Position numbers and translations under genes: made by a program. From positions 1 to 32,924 of the forward strand of contig JAWXCM010000319.1 of NCBI GenBank assembly GCA_034408745.1: a stretch of 32,924 nucleotides of DNA, read 5' to 3'. The first letter of the stretch is position 1. Every line of letters begins with the position of its first letter. Source of the DNA: JAWXCM01 sp034408745 (GTDB lineage: Bacteria > Acidobacteriota > Terriglobia > Bryobacterales > Bryobacteraceae). Under the pieces are notes generated by a model. It was not told the origin of the DNA. It was given only the letters and a program-made list of their open reading frames with translations, and searched no databases. Below, piece after piece: positions 1 through 7,308 of the stretch.

Positions 1-1296
1 GGCGTTGTAGAAGCCTCGTTTCGCCTGAACGTCGCGTGCTCGGTTGACCCTCTCACGAATCTCAGCCGAGGTGACTCCGGCGGCGCTCGAGCGGAGATCA
101 GTGTAGGGGACCGCGGGAACTTCGATATGGAGGTCGATGCGATCGAGAAGCGGGCCGCTGATCTTGGCGAGGTAGCGCTGGATGATGGCTCCTGTGCAGC
201 GGCATTCGCGTGTGGTGTCGCCGAAATAGCCGCACGGACACGGGTTCATAGCGGCAACCAGCATGAAGCGGGCGGGGAAGGACAGGCGCATGTTGGTGCG
301 CGCGATGGTCACTTCGCCTTCCTCCAGCGGCTGGCGAAGCTGTTCCAGAACATTCCGCGGAAACTCGGGCATCTCGTCGAGAAACAGCACGCCATTGTGA
401 GCGAGGCTGACCTCCCCAGGCCGGGGAATCCCGCTGCCTCCTCCGATGAGGCCGGCGTCGGATACGGTGTGGTGAGGGGCTCGGAAGGGGCGTTCGCGGA
501 GCAGGCCGGTGTGGTTGGGCAGCAGTCCGGCGACGCTGTGGACCTTGCTGGTCTGGAGCGACTCTTCGAACGTGAGCGGCGGAAGGATCCCCGCGAAGCG
601 GCGCGCCAGCATAGTCTTGCCCGAACCGGGCGGGCCCACCATGAGCAGATTATGAGATCCGGCTGCGGCGACTTCAAGGGCTCGCTTGGCACTGGTCTGT
701 CCTTTGACTTCGCCGAAATCGGGCACGTCGGAGCCTGACGGAATTTCGGCGGAACTCGCGGCGCGGGCGGGGGAGAAGCGAGACGGATCGGAGATGATGC
801 CGACGACGTCGCGGAGATGCGCCGCTCCGAAAACGCGCACACCTGCGACGACGGCGCACTCGGCCGCATTGTCTTGCGGCACGATCATGTTGGCGAGCCC
901 CTGCTCGCGGGCGCAAACGGCCATCGAAAGACAGCCACGTACGGGGCGGAGGGAGCCGTCGAGGGAGAGCTCGCCCGAAAGCAGGAAGGAATCGGAACTG
1001 CCGACGATGCCGGATCCGCCCAGGATGCCTATCGCCATGGGAAGGTCGAAGCCCGCGCCTTCCTTTCGCACGTTGGCGGGTGCGAGGTTGATGGTGACTG
1101 CCTTGTTCGGGTAGCCAAACCCGGAGTTCATCATCGCGGACTTGATTCGTTCACGGCTCTCGCGGACCGCGGTGTCGGGCATTCCGACTGTGATGAAGTC
1201 GCGCGCCGACCCGGAGTTGTACATGTCCACTTCGACATCAATGGGATGCGCGTCTATCCCGAAGACCGCCGCGCTGCGTGTGCGATAGAGTGCCAC
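1..1296 (-). CDS. comM: ComM/YifB family AAA ATPase (Mg-chelatase-like), 3' part cut by window edge
   Basis: The family helps natural transformation by acting as a branch-migration helicase on incoming DNA; it is a cytoplasmic hexameric AAA+ ATPase. The 432 visible codons begin with the ChlI-like N-terminal fold (SAAVFGIDAHPIDVEV near residue 8, then NLAPANVRKEG). A Walker A GPPGSGKT follows at about 221-228, a Walker B VLFLDEM at about 303-309, and a Cys-rich NPCPCGYFGDT segment. The C-terminal Mg-chelatase domain lies outside the window. I chose the GTG at 1296 because a stop codon directly precedes it and the protein start then matches the family. No good ribosome binding site is visible; the gene begins 37 bases after the stop of the exported protein upstream, so translation may be coupled. 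The start codon sits in a small hairpin (1292-1309). The family assignment is firm; a role in competence here is inferred. Confidence 0.93.
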   Translation of the reverse strand, partial: MALYRTRSAAVFGIDAHPIDVEVDMYNSGSARDFITVGMPDTAVRESRERIKSAMMNSGFGYPNKAVTINLAPANVRKEGAGFDLPMAIGILGGSGIVGSSDSFLLSGELSLDGSLRPVRGCLSMAVCAREQGLANMIVPQDNAAECAVVAGVRVFGAAHLRDVVGIISDPSRFSPARAASSAEIPSGSDVPDFGEVKGQTSAKRALEVAAAGSHNLLMVGPPGSGKTMLARRFAGILPPLTFEESLQTSKVHSVAGLLPNHTGLLRERPFRAPHHTVSDAGLIGGGSGIPRPGEVSLAHNGVLFLDEMPEFPRNVLEQLRQPLEEGEVTIARTNMRLSFPARFMLVAAMNPCPCGYFGDTTRECRCTGAIIQRYLAKISGPLLDRIDLHIEVPAVPYTDLRSSAAGVTSAEIRERVNRARDVQAKRGFYNA

Positions 1297-1309
1297 TCAG
1301 GGGAGTGGC
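1292..1309 (-). promoter_or_regulatory. Hairpin covering the comM start codon
   Basis: The bases form a perfect 7-bp stem (GCCACTC pairing with GAGTGGC) with a 4-base loop. In the minus-strand transcript the GUG start of comM lies in the 3' arm. It could hide the start until ribosomes arrive from the upstream gene, or it could be chance. It has no U tract, so it does not look like an intrinsic terminator. Confidence 0.35.
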
Positions 1310-1333
1310 GTTGAGGCGGCAAAAGTCTCAGAC

Positions 1334-2209
1334 CTATTTCAATGCGAGGATTTGGAACGGCAGGCTGATCTTCGATTCCTGTTTGGCGACGCCGTCGACT
1401 GCATGGATGATGAGGGTGCAGGGGCCTGGCCGGGCTGTGCGTTCGAGGCGTATGCTTGCCACGGCGGGAACGTAGGCTCGAAGATACTCGCTGGCATTGC
1501 GCTCGGCTGCGGCTTCCGGGACGCTGAGCACGGTGCGTCCGTCCTTTCCCAGCAGGTTAATGCCGTATCGCAAATTGAACTCGTGTTCCTTCCACTCAAA
1601 GCCGGCGAGCAGAAAACGAAGCCAGATGACGTCGCCGGGTGCGAAGGCCGCGTCGGTGGTAACCGGGTTCTCCTGGGCCTCCGAGCGGTAGAGCTTCAGG
1701 TCAAGGATCTCGAACTTCCCGGATGTCTTCGGCAGATCGCTGCGAATAGGGATGGCGCCCTCAGCCTCAGCGGTTTGTCTGGACCGCTTGTCGGTGACCC
1801 TGACGCGAAACTTTGCGTCTCCCGGATGCACATACTCGGGAATCGTCGATTGCACGCGTACAAACGGGAGTGGCGCTGTTTCGAGGGTGGAGACGCGGCG
1901 GGAATACCGCCCCGTTATGGGTTTGTCGAAGCGATTGCCGACGGCGTCCAGGAATTCGACCGAGTATTCCAGATTTACTAAACTTAGCTCCGGGTCTGCA
2001 TCGTAGCCGGAGATTCGGAAGGACAGGTACACCGGCATTCCCGACAGGAACCCGAAGTTGTCTGGGAGCCTGAGGGAGGTAGAGAATTCCCCGACCGTAA
2101 TGTCGACCAGCTCCAGCTTTAAGCCTGAGGGGGGATTCTGTGCCGGTGGATTCTGTGCGACGGAGGCGGAGGCCGCTGCGAGAGTGAGCACCAGGTTCCG
2201 CCTCGTCAT
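1334..2209 (-). CDS. Exported protein of unknown function, possibly beta-rich
   Basis: The 291-residue protein starts with a clear signal peptide (MTRRNLVLTLAAASASVAQ), so it should act outside the cytoplasm. The rest is rich in alternating hydrophobic and polar residues with Pro/Gly turns, as in Ig-like or other beta-sandwich domains, and seems to contain two related halves (FRVRVTDKR near the middle, PCTLIIHAVDG near the end). I do not recognise a named family. The longer reading frame extends upstream to 2272, but the ATG at 2209 gives the signal peptide at the very N terminus and lies one base after the TAG stop of the lipoprotein gene upstream, which indicates coupled translation. It shares an operon with a DUF4352-like lipoprotein and comM, but this does not reveal its job. 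Confidence 0.75.
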   Translation of the reverse strand: MTRRNLVLTLAAASASVAQNPPAQNPPSGLKLELVDITVGEFSTSLRLPDNFGFLSGMPVYLSFRISGYDADPELSLVNLEYSVEFLDAVGNRFDKPITGRYSRRVSTLETAPLPFVRVQSTIPEYVHPGDAKFRVRVTDKRSRQTAEAEGAIPIRSDLPKTSGKFEILDLKLYRSEAQENPVTTDAAFAPGDVIWLRFLLAGFEWKEHEFNLRYGINLLGKDGRTVLSVPEAAAERNASEYLRAYVPAVASIRLERTARPGPCTLIIHAVDGVAKQESKISLPFQILALK

Positions 2210-2210
2210 A

Positions 2211-2723
2211 CTATTCCAGACTGACCGGGAGTTCGACACGCGAGAACTTTTCCGAGCCCGGCTCCCCGCCATCGCTGATCATAAATTTATAGGCCGCGAT
2301 CGGTGCGTCGAAGATGACGACCCCCTGTTCGGTCTGAGCGGGCTGGATCATTCGCAGAACGCCAAGGTGGTTCGGGACGTCTTCCAGACCCTCGGTAGTT
2401 TCCATGAAGCGTTCGTCTTTGACTCCAATGAGGGTGAAGCCGGGAATTCCCGCGACGGAGCCGCCACTGTTTGTCACGCTCAGGCGGACAAAGGCGTAAC
2501 GGTGCTTTGGCGGACGACCGCTGCCCGCGTCGTTCAGGCCGGGTCGCCACTGGACTTCCAAAACTGTGTACACCATGGTTCCCATCTGTACACGTTCGCC
2601 CATGCGAAACGTCCCTATTACAGAGGTGTCTGCTTTTTTCCCGCAACTTGCGGACACAATGGCACATAACAGGGTGACCACAAGGCCGAGTGATCTCACC
2701 CGGAAACTTCGCTCAGATAGCAT
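2211..2723 (-). CDS. DUF4352-like (telokin-like) lipoprotein
   Basis: The 170-residue protein begins with a basic n-region, a hydrophobic stretch (LGLVVTLLCAIVSA) and then SCGKK, which fits a lipoprotein signal peptide although the residue at -3 is Ser rather than Leu/Val. The mature part follows the DUF4352 pattern: a GERVQMGTMVYTVLEV opening strand, a central YAFVRLSVTNSG, then SGFT-like and VIFDAP strands. Such proteins are thought to be extracytoplasmic Ig-like binding modules; no enzymatic residues are seen. I set the start at the ATG at 2723 because the longer upstream reading is only the antisense of the divergent methyltransferase gene. Its stop is one base from the start of the next operon gene. 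Family fit is moderate, ligand unknown. Confidence 0.75.
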   Translation of the reverse strand: MLSERSFRVRSLGLVVTLLCAIVSASCGKKADTSVIGTFRMGERVQMGTMVYTVLEVQWRPGLNDAGSGRPPKHRYAFVRLSVTNSGGSVAGIPGFTLIGVKDERFMETTEGLEDVPNHLGVLRMIQPAQTEQGVVIFDAPIAAYKFMISDGGEPGSEKFSRVELPVSLE

Positions 2724-2739
2724 ACTAGGTATTCTATGC
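2722..2739. promoter_or_regulatory. Very short divergent start region with dyad symmetry
   Basis: The two divergent genes start at 2723 and 2736, only 12 bases apart. The gap contains the dyad ATACTAGGTAT (2722-2732), and an outer GCATA/TATGC pair spans 2720-2739. Each promoter must therefore lie inside the other gene or the messages are nearly leaderless. A later start for the plus gene (ATG at 2763) would widen the gap to 39 bases. The regulatory role is inferred from position only. Confidence 0.3.
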
Positions 2740-3431
2740 GCTTCCACACCGTAAATTCGAGAATGACTGTCACCGTGGCCTGCGGACTGGCTATCCTTTT
2801 CGCCACAGTCCTCGCGGCCCAGTCCGAACACCCGGTTACCGGCCGGCGAATTAGCGGCGTGATGAGCGTCAGCGGTGCCGACTGGCTGGAGCGTAGCGAA
2901 CGCGAGATGGAGGAACTGCCGGAGACGGCGCTCGACAAAATCGGGCTCCAGTCCGGTATGACGGTGGCCGATTTGGGGGCCGGATCGGGATATTTCACGC
3001 TGCGGATGGCGAAACGGGTCGGGAACGGTGGCAAGGTCTATGCGGTGGATGTTCAGCCGGAGATGCTGGCACTCCTGCGAAACCGCCTGAAGAAAGAAAA
3101 GCTGACGAATGTCGAACCGGTGCTCGGGAGCGAGTCGGATCCTAAACTGCCGAGAAATTCTTTGGATGTGATTCTGATGGTCGACGTTTACCACGAATTG
3201 TCACATCCCCAGCAGATGCTCCGCAAATTAAAGGCAGCGCTAAAGACGAATGGGCGGCTGGTATTGCTCGAGTATCGCAAAGAAGATCCGCACATTCCGA
3301 TTCGTCCGGACCACAAAATGTCAGTAGAAGAGGCGAAGCTGGAAGTAGAGGCTGAGGGTTTCAGGCTGGAGAAGGTCCATGAAGACCTTCCCCGGCAACA
3401 CATTTTCGTGTTTCGAAAGAACGTGCAATAG
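2736..3431 (+). CDS. Signal-peptide-bearing class I SAM-methyltransferase-like protein
   Basis: The protein has 231 residues. Residues 1-30 look like an export signal: basic start, hydrophobic VACGLAILFATVLA, and an AAQ cleavage-like site. The rest is a class I methyltransferase fold: motif I VADLGAGSGYF at 77-87, acidic VDVQPEM after the second strand, LDVILMVDVYHE as the motif IV strand, and a final RLEKVHEDLP/IFVFRK pair. The family normally methylates small molecules or macromolecules using cytoplasmic SAM, so an exported version is odd. Signal-peptide-bearing relatives are annotated in other bacteria, but their substrates are not known to me. An alternative ATG at 2763 would shorten the basic n-region; I kept 2736 because the n-region is then positively charged. 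The gene converges on the DUF3618-like gene 10 bases downstream. Confidence 0.85.
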   Translation: MRFHTVNSRMTVTVACGLAILFATVLAAQSEHPVTGRRISGVMSVSGADWLERSEREMEELPETALDKIGLQSGMTVADLGAGSGYFTLRMAKRVGNGGKVYAVDVQPEMLALLRNRLKKEKLTNVEPVLGSESDPKLPRNSLDVILMVDVYHELSHPQQMLRKLKAALKTNGRLVLLEYRKEDPHIPIRPDHKMSVEEAKLEVEAEGFRLEKVHEDLPRQHIFVFRKNVQ

Positions 3432-3434
3432 CGG

Positions 3435-3448
3435 GCCCTCTTCAGGGC
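3435..3448. terminator. Weak hairpin between convergent genes
   Basis: GCCCT-CTTC-AGGGC forms a 5-bp stem with a tetraloop between the methyltransferase stop (3431) and the DUF3618-like stop (3442). No T tract follows on either strand, so a terminator role is only a possibility. Confidence 0.2.
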
Positions 3449-4050
3449 GCCTGCGTGGTGCGGCCGCTGCCTGCCCCGGCGTACTCCTCCGCCTCAGCAG
3501 GGCGGCCGGTGTTAGTGGCTGCCGAACCCGTGCTGTAGGGTTTGGCCGGCTGCGGGTCGTGCTCCGGTTGCTTGTGGGAGCTGCTGCCGTTCGTTTTCCC
3601 GAAATCACCGAGGTGATTCTCGAGTCCCGGCACTGCCTGCGCCAATAATTCCTTCGTCTTCGAAATGCCGAAGGCGATCATCGCGCCTTTGATGTGTTCG
3701 AGGGCCTCCCCGACCTGGTGCATCTGGCTGCTCGTTCGGGCTGACGCATGGGCCGCGTTGGAACTGCCGCTGCCCACCGAACTGCTTGATTTGCCCGGGG
3801 AAGAAGAGGTCGCTTTCCACGGCTTGATGCCCCGGGTATGAGATTTCGAGGAGCGAACCCCGCCGACGACTGCCCCCACCAGGATTCCACCGCCGAGCGC
3901 TGCCCCGAGAATCATCATGGGATTGCGGTCGAAATATGTGTGCCAGTCGGCTGTGCGGCGAACCTTTTCTTCCAGTTCGCTGAGATTGCGGCCGAGTTCG
4001 TCCCTGCGGGCTTCGATTTGCCCAATTATTTCGTCTGTTTTTTCATCCAT
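3442..4050 (-). CDS. DUF3618-like membrane protein with disordered C-terminal tail
   Basis: The first 40 residues are a charged helix (EIIGQIEARRDELGRNLSEL), the pattern of DUF3618, which is usually found beside DUF883 and holin-3_6 genes. A single membrane segment follows at about 45-64 (MMILGAALGGGILVGAVVGG). The remaining 130 residues are mostly Ser/Gly/Thr/Ala rich and look disordered, apart from a short LEHIKGAMIAFGISKTKELL stretch. An AAAGGAG ribosome binding site lies 8 bases before the ATG at 4050. The gene overlaps the holin-like gene by 25 bases and is last in its three-gene run. The function is unknown; by analogy with the E. coli yqjD-yqjE-yqjK group, a role in envelope or stationary-phase stress is possible. 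Confidence 0.75.
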   Translation of the reverse strand: MDEKTDEIIGQIEARRDELGRNLSELEEKVRRTADWHTYFDRNPMMILGAALGGGILVGAVVGGVRSSKSHTRGIKPWKATSSSPGKSSSSVGSGSSNAAHASARTSSQMHQVGEALEHIKGAMIAFGISKTKELLAQAVPGLENHLGDFGKTNGSSSHKQPEHDPQPAKPYSTGSAATNTGRPAEAEEYAGAGSGRTTQAP

Positions 4051-4466
4051 TCCACGTTCTCCTTTACGTTTTCGATCGTTTTGTGAGGCGTAGGCGCCTT
4101 CAGGTTGTTCTTCCCCGAGGAAATCAGTGCAAGACCGACTATGGCGAGCAAACCGCCCATCACCAGGCTGGCGGCAAAGGTGGGCATCACGAGGGCGAGG
4201 GCCTGTGTGAGCGCCACCAGAACGAAACCCATCCCGAACAGAGCCAATACGGCTCCGGCGCCGAGCATTTTCGCCGACGCCGCGGTCTTACCCGCCTCTT
4301 CGCGCATCTCGGCACGGGCCAGTCGAATTTCTGCGCGGACCATTTCCTGGATGTTGCCGAAGATATCCTTCAGCACATCCCCCATGCTGCGGTCGCGGCC
4401 GGAATCGCCCAATGCGGCGTAGTTGCCAAGGCCGCCCGAGGCTGTCCGACCCGGATCGTTAGTCAT
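4026..4466 (-). CDS. Phage-holin-3_6/YqjE-like inner membrane protein
   Basis: The 146-residue protein opens with a polar region, then an amphipathic helix typical of the family (EMVRAEIRLARAEMREEAGK, about 45-64). Two membrane helices follow (GAGAVLALFGMGFVLVAL and SLVMGGLLAIVGLALI), and it ends in a basic KNNLKAP tail. E. coli YqjE shares this design. Despite the family name, it is a chromosomal membrane protein of unknown function and not a lysis holin. Its start overlaps the DUF883-like stop by 8 bases, and its own end overlaps the DUF3618-like start by 25 bases, so the three are probably translated together. Confidence 0.85.
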   Translation of the reverse strand: MTNDPGRTASGGLGNYAALGDSGRDRSMGDVLKDIFGNIQEMVRAEIRLARAEMREEAGKTAASAKMLGAGAVLALFGMGFVLVALTQALALVMPTFAASLVMGGLLAIVGLALISSGKNNLKAPTPHKTIENVKENVEWMKKQTK

Positions 4467-4857
4467 GACGGTCCCGGCGCAGACTCATTCCGATAAAGAA
4501 GCCCACGGCTAGTGCACCGCCGATTGCCATCCCCGGATTGCGCCGAGTCCAGCCTTCGGCAGCGGTCATGAGCTCGCGAGTATCGAAGTTTTCGAGCATA
4601 TGGGCGGTAGAGTCGAGTTTGCTGGCCGCCGTTTCCGCTATGCCGGACAGCTTTCCGCTGTCGGGTGCGGCGGAACGCAGCTTCTCGGCCGTGCCCTGCA
4701 GGGCTCCCGCCGCGCCCTGAACGTTCTTGTCAATTTGTTCGGCCGCGGACCGGCCGTACTCGCCGGCAGTGTCCTTCAGGTGGGTGGCGGCGTCGGAAAT
4801 CGTCTTCTTTACCGAACCGCTGTTGCTGGATGCCAGAGGATTTTCAATAGTTGCCAT
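4459..4857 (-). CDS. DUF883/ElaB-YqjD-like membrane-anchored protein
   Basis: The 132-residue protein has a long soluble Ala-rich helical region (repeated AATHLKDTAGEYGRSAAEQ-type stretches) and a C-terminal Gly-rich membrane anchor (NPGMAIGGALAVGFFIGMSL) ending in RRDRHD. This is the plan of E. coli ElaB/YqjD, which bind ribosomes at the membrane in stationary phase. I set the start at the ATG at 4857, because GGAGAG lies 8 bases upstream of it; the longer reading from 4875 would contain that site. It is the first gene of the DUF883-holin-DUF3618 run and diverges from the ABC ATPase gene. Ribosome binding here is inference from the relatives. Confidence 0.8.
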   Translation of the reverse strand: MATIENPLASSNSGSVKKTISDAATHLKDTAGEYGRSAAEQIDKNVQGAAGALQGTAEKLRSAAPDSGKLSGIAETAASKLDSTAHMLENFDTRELMTAAEGWTRRNPGMAIGGALAVGFFIGMSLRRDRHD

Positions 4858-4914
4858 GGTTTTGTCTCTCCGCACTGTTGGACAACGCTCACGGGGTAAC
4901 CATTCCTTTCGCCA

Positions 4915-4926
4915 CCGTTACAACGG
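4915..4926. promoter_or_regulatory. 12-bp palindrome upstream of ABC transporter start
   Basis: CCGTTACAACGG is a perfect inverted repeat (CCGTT-AC-AACGG) ending 5 bases before the ABC ATPase ATG. It lies in the 74-base divergent gap next to the DUF883-like gene. It could be an operator. No paired second site was seen. Confidence 0.25.
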
Positions 4927-4931
4927 GTACG

Positions 4932-5702
4932 ATGAAGGTCATGCAGTCGACGAGTCCCGCCGTTGCCGTCCGTGATCTTCGAAAGAACTATGCGGGGAAG
5001 GCGGCGGTGGATGGCCTCACGTTATCGGTACCGCGAGGGTGTTTTTACGGCTTTCTGGGTCCGAACGGCGCAGGAAAAACGACCACCATCCGGATGCTGA
5101 TGGGACTGATTCCGCCAACTTCGGGAGAGATCGAGATTCTCGGCTACTCACTGCCTGCCCAGGATCAGGAGATCAAACGCAGCATCGGGCTGGTCCCGGA
5201 CGAGTCGCTGTTGTTCGATCACCTTACAGGAAGCGAGTTCATTGAATTCACGGGACGGATGTACCGGCTGGAGCGCCAGACGGCCCGGGAACGGGCTCGG
5301 GAACTGATGGACTTGTTCGAACTGGACCCGGCCAGCCGCAAGCTGATCGGCGAGTATTCGAAGGGCATGCGCAAGCGTGTGGCGATGGCTGCGGCGCTGA
5401 TTCACCGCCCCCAGCTGTTTCTGATGGACGAGCCTTTCGAGGGTGTCGACGCGATGGGTGCGCGGCTGATGAAAGACATTCTGCTGGATCAGGTTCGGCA
5501 GGGTATCACCATCTTCCTGACCTCGCACGTGCTGGAGGTGGTGGAGCGACTGTGCGACCGCGTGGCGATAATTCACCACGGTCGGCTTGTGGTGGAAAGC
5601 TCGATGGCGGAATTGCGGACCGGGTCGGAAACTTTGGAGGACATTTTCGTACGGGTGATTGGCTCGGCGCATGGGGCTGAGTCGCTGGAGTGGCTTTCAT
5701 GA
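4932..5702 (+). CDS. ABC transporter ATP-binding protein (ABC-2/NatA-like)
   Basis: This 256-residue ATPase powers the adjacent permease. Visible motifs are Walker A GPNGAGKT (43-50), signature YSKGMRKR, Walker B LFLMDEP and the switch histidine in LTSHVLE. The Q-loop region reads GLVPDE, as in the NatA-type drug and gliding-motility families, which often lack Gln there. The reading frame extends upstream to 4851, but the extra residues would be antisense to the DUF883-like gene; the ATG at 4932 starts the normal family N terminus. The stop overlaps the permease ATG (ATGA, 5699-5702), so the two are coupled. The substrate is unknown: the motif set fits an exporter, but drug, lipid or ion cannot be separated here. 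Confidence 0.93.
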   Translation: MKVMQSTSPAVAVRDLRKNYAGKAAVDGLTLSVPRGCFYGFLGPNGAGKTTTIRMLMGLIPPTSGEIEILGYSLPAQDQEIKRSIGLVPDESLLFDHLTGSEFIEFTGRMYRLERQTARERARELMDLFELDPASRKLIGEYSKGMRKRVAMAAALIHRPQLFLMDEPFEGVDAMGARLMKDILLDQVRQGITIFLTSHVLEVVERLCDRVAIIHHGRLVVESSMAELRTGSETLEDIFVRVIGSAHGAESLEWLS

Positions 5703-7297
5703 TCTCTGGCCAGACGCGGGCAATTCTGTGGGTTCAGTGGCGTTCGCTGATGAATTTCGGGTTCCGGCGCGGTGGGGTGTCGAATATTTTCACCGGAATC
5801 TTCATGCTGCTTTGGTATGGCATCTGGGGATTCTTCGCGTGGGCGCTTTCGGTGGCGGCGGCGGATCCCCAGGCGTTGCGAATTACTCTGGCGCCGGAGC
5901 TTGCGTCGGGCCTGCTGCTGATGATCCTGTACTGGCAGATTGTGCCGGTGTTGATGGCGAGTTCCGGGTTGTCTCTGGATCTGTCGCGATTGCTGATTTA
6001 CCCAATCCCGCACGCGCAGTTGTTTCGGATGGAGCTGTTGCTGCGCATGTCGACCGCTGTGGAGATGCTGCTCATTTCCGCGGGGCTGTTCGTCGGCCTG
6101 ATGCGCAACCCGACGGTGCCGAAGTGGGCTCCGCTGTTCCTGTTTGGGTTCGTGCTGTTCAATGTGTTGCTTTCGGCCGGAATACGGGATCTGCTGGTCC
6201 GGCTGATGGCTCGGCGTGGAATACGGGAGGTGATGGTTTTCCTCCTCGTTTTGATCACCGTGTTGCCGCAGGCGCTCATGATGACGCAGCCGCGCGGGTC
6301 GATGCTGACGGCGTTCCGGATCGGCAAAGCGTCATGGCTGCCGTGGATGGCCACAGCGCGGCTGATCACGGGGCATTTCGAAGTTGTGGCTCTGGCATCG
6401 CTGGCAGTTACAACGATGCTGGCTGCGTGGTTTGCGCGGGCTCAGTTTGAACGCTCCCTGCGGTTCGATGTTGCAGCGGCGGGCACATCGACGGCGGCGC
6501 AGAGAGGTTCGAAACTCGAAGTATTTTACCGGCTGCCGGACCGGTTCCTGCCTGATCCGCTGGGGGCACTGGTGAGTAAGGAACTGCGATTCCTGAGCAG
6601 GGCTCCTCGTTTCCGCCTGCTGTTGCTGATGGGCTGCTCGTTTGGACTGATCATCTGGTTGCCGCTGCTGATGCGGACCGGAGCGCCTGGGGCGATGCGC
6701 TCCAACTATCTCACGATTGTAAGTACATACTCGCTGATGTTACTCGGCGAAGTCCTGTTCTGGAACCAGCTGGGAATGGACCGGGCGGCGGCGCAGACTT
6801 ACTTTGTAACTCCGGTGCGATTCGCCACGGTGTTGTTTGCCAAGAACATCGTTGCGGTATTCTTCATCGTGCTGGAACTTTCGTTTGTAGCCGTGGCCTG
6901 TTTGCTGCTGCGGCTTCCGCTTACGGCGCGGGAAGCATCGGAGGCGTTTGGGGTGACGGCTGTGCTGACGGTGATGCTGCTGGGGGCGGGAAATATGATG
7001 TCGGCTCGTTACCCACGGCCTGTGGACCCGGCGAAATCGTGGCGTAACTCGGCCGGGCGTTCGCAAGCCTGGTTACTGGCCCTGTATCCTGTTCTGTCGG
7101 TGCCGGTCTTACTGGCTTACGGCGCTCGGTACGCGTTTGCATCGGATCTGGCTTTCTGGTGTGTGATCGGTGTGGACCTGCTGTTGGCGGCTGTCTTTTA
7201 CTGGGTGGCGCTGGAGTCGGCTGCGGAGACTGCCGTGGACCGGCGGGAAGAAATTGTGCAGTTGTTGTCAAACGCGCAGACGCCCGTGGCAGGATAG
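5699..7297 (+). CDS. ABC transporter permease, multi-spanning
   Basis: The 532-residue protein is strongly hydrophobic with about ten or more membrane segments (for example IFTGIFMLLWYGIWGFFAW, LLISAGLFVGL, FRLLLLMGCSFGLIIWLPLL, FVAVACLLLRL). A polar stretch in the middle (FERSLRFDVAAAG, EVFYRLPDRFLPDPLG) divides two membrane halves. It pairs with the ATPase upstream via an ATGA overlap, with GGAG about 9 bases before the ATG. A GTG at 5690 could add three residues. The family is not one I can name precisely; similar proteins in Acidobacteriota are annotated only as ABC permeases. The next gene, homoserine dehydrogenase, starts 11 bases after the stop and may share the transcript. Confidence 0.85.
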   Translation: MISGQTRAILWVQWRSLMNFGFRRGGVSNIFTGIFMLLWYGIWGFFAWALSVAAADPQALRITLAPELASGLLLMILYWQIVPVLMASSGLSLDLSRLLIYPIPHAQLFRMELLLRMSTAVEMLLISAGLFVGLMRNPTVPKWAPLFLFGFVLFNVLLSAGIRDLLVRLMARRGIREVMVFLLVLITVLPQALMMTQPRGSMLTAFRIGKASWLPWMATARLITGHFEVVALASLAVTTMLAAWFARAQFERSLRFDVAAAGTSTAAQRGSKLEVFYRLPDRFLPDPLGALVSKELRFLSRAPRFRLLLLMGCSFGLIIWLPLLMRTGAPGAMRSNYLTIVSTYSLMLLGEVLFWNQLGMDRAAAQTYFVTPVRFATVLFAKNIVAVFFIVLELSFVAVACLLLRLPLTAREASEAFGVTAVLTVMLLGAGNMMSARYPRPVDPAKSWRNSAGRSQAWLLALYPVLSVPVLLAYGARYAFASDLAFWCVIGVDLLLAAVFYWVALESAAETAVDRREEIVQLLSNAQTPVAG

Positions 7298-7308
7298 ACG
7301 AAGAACAC

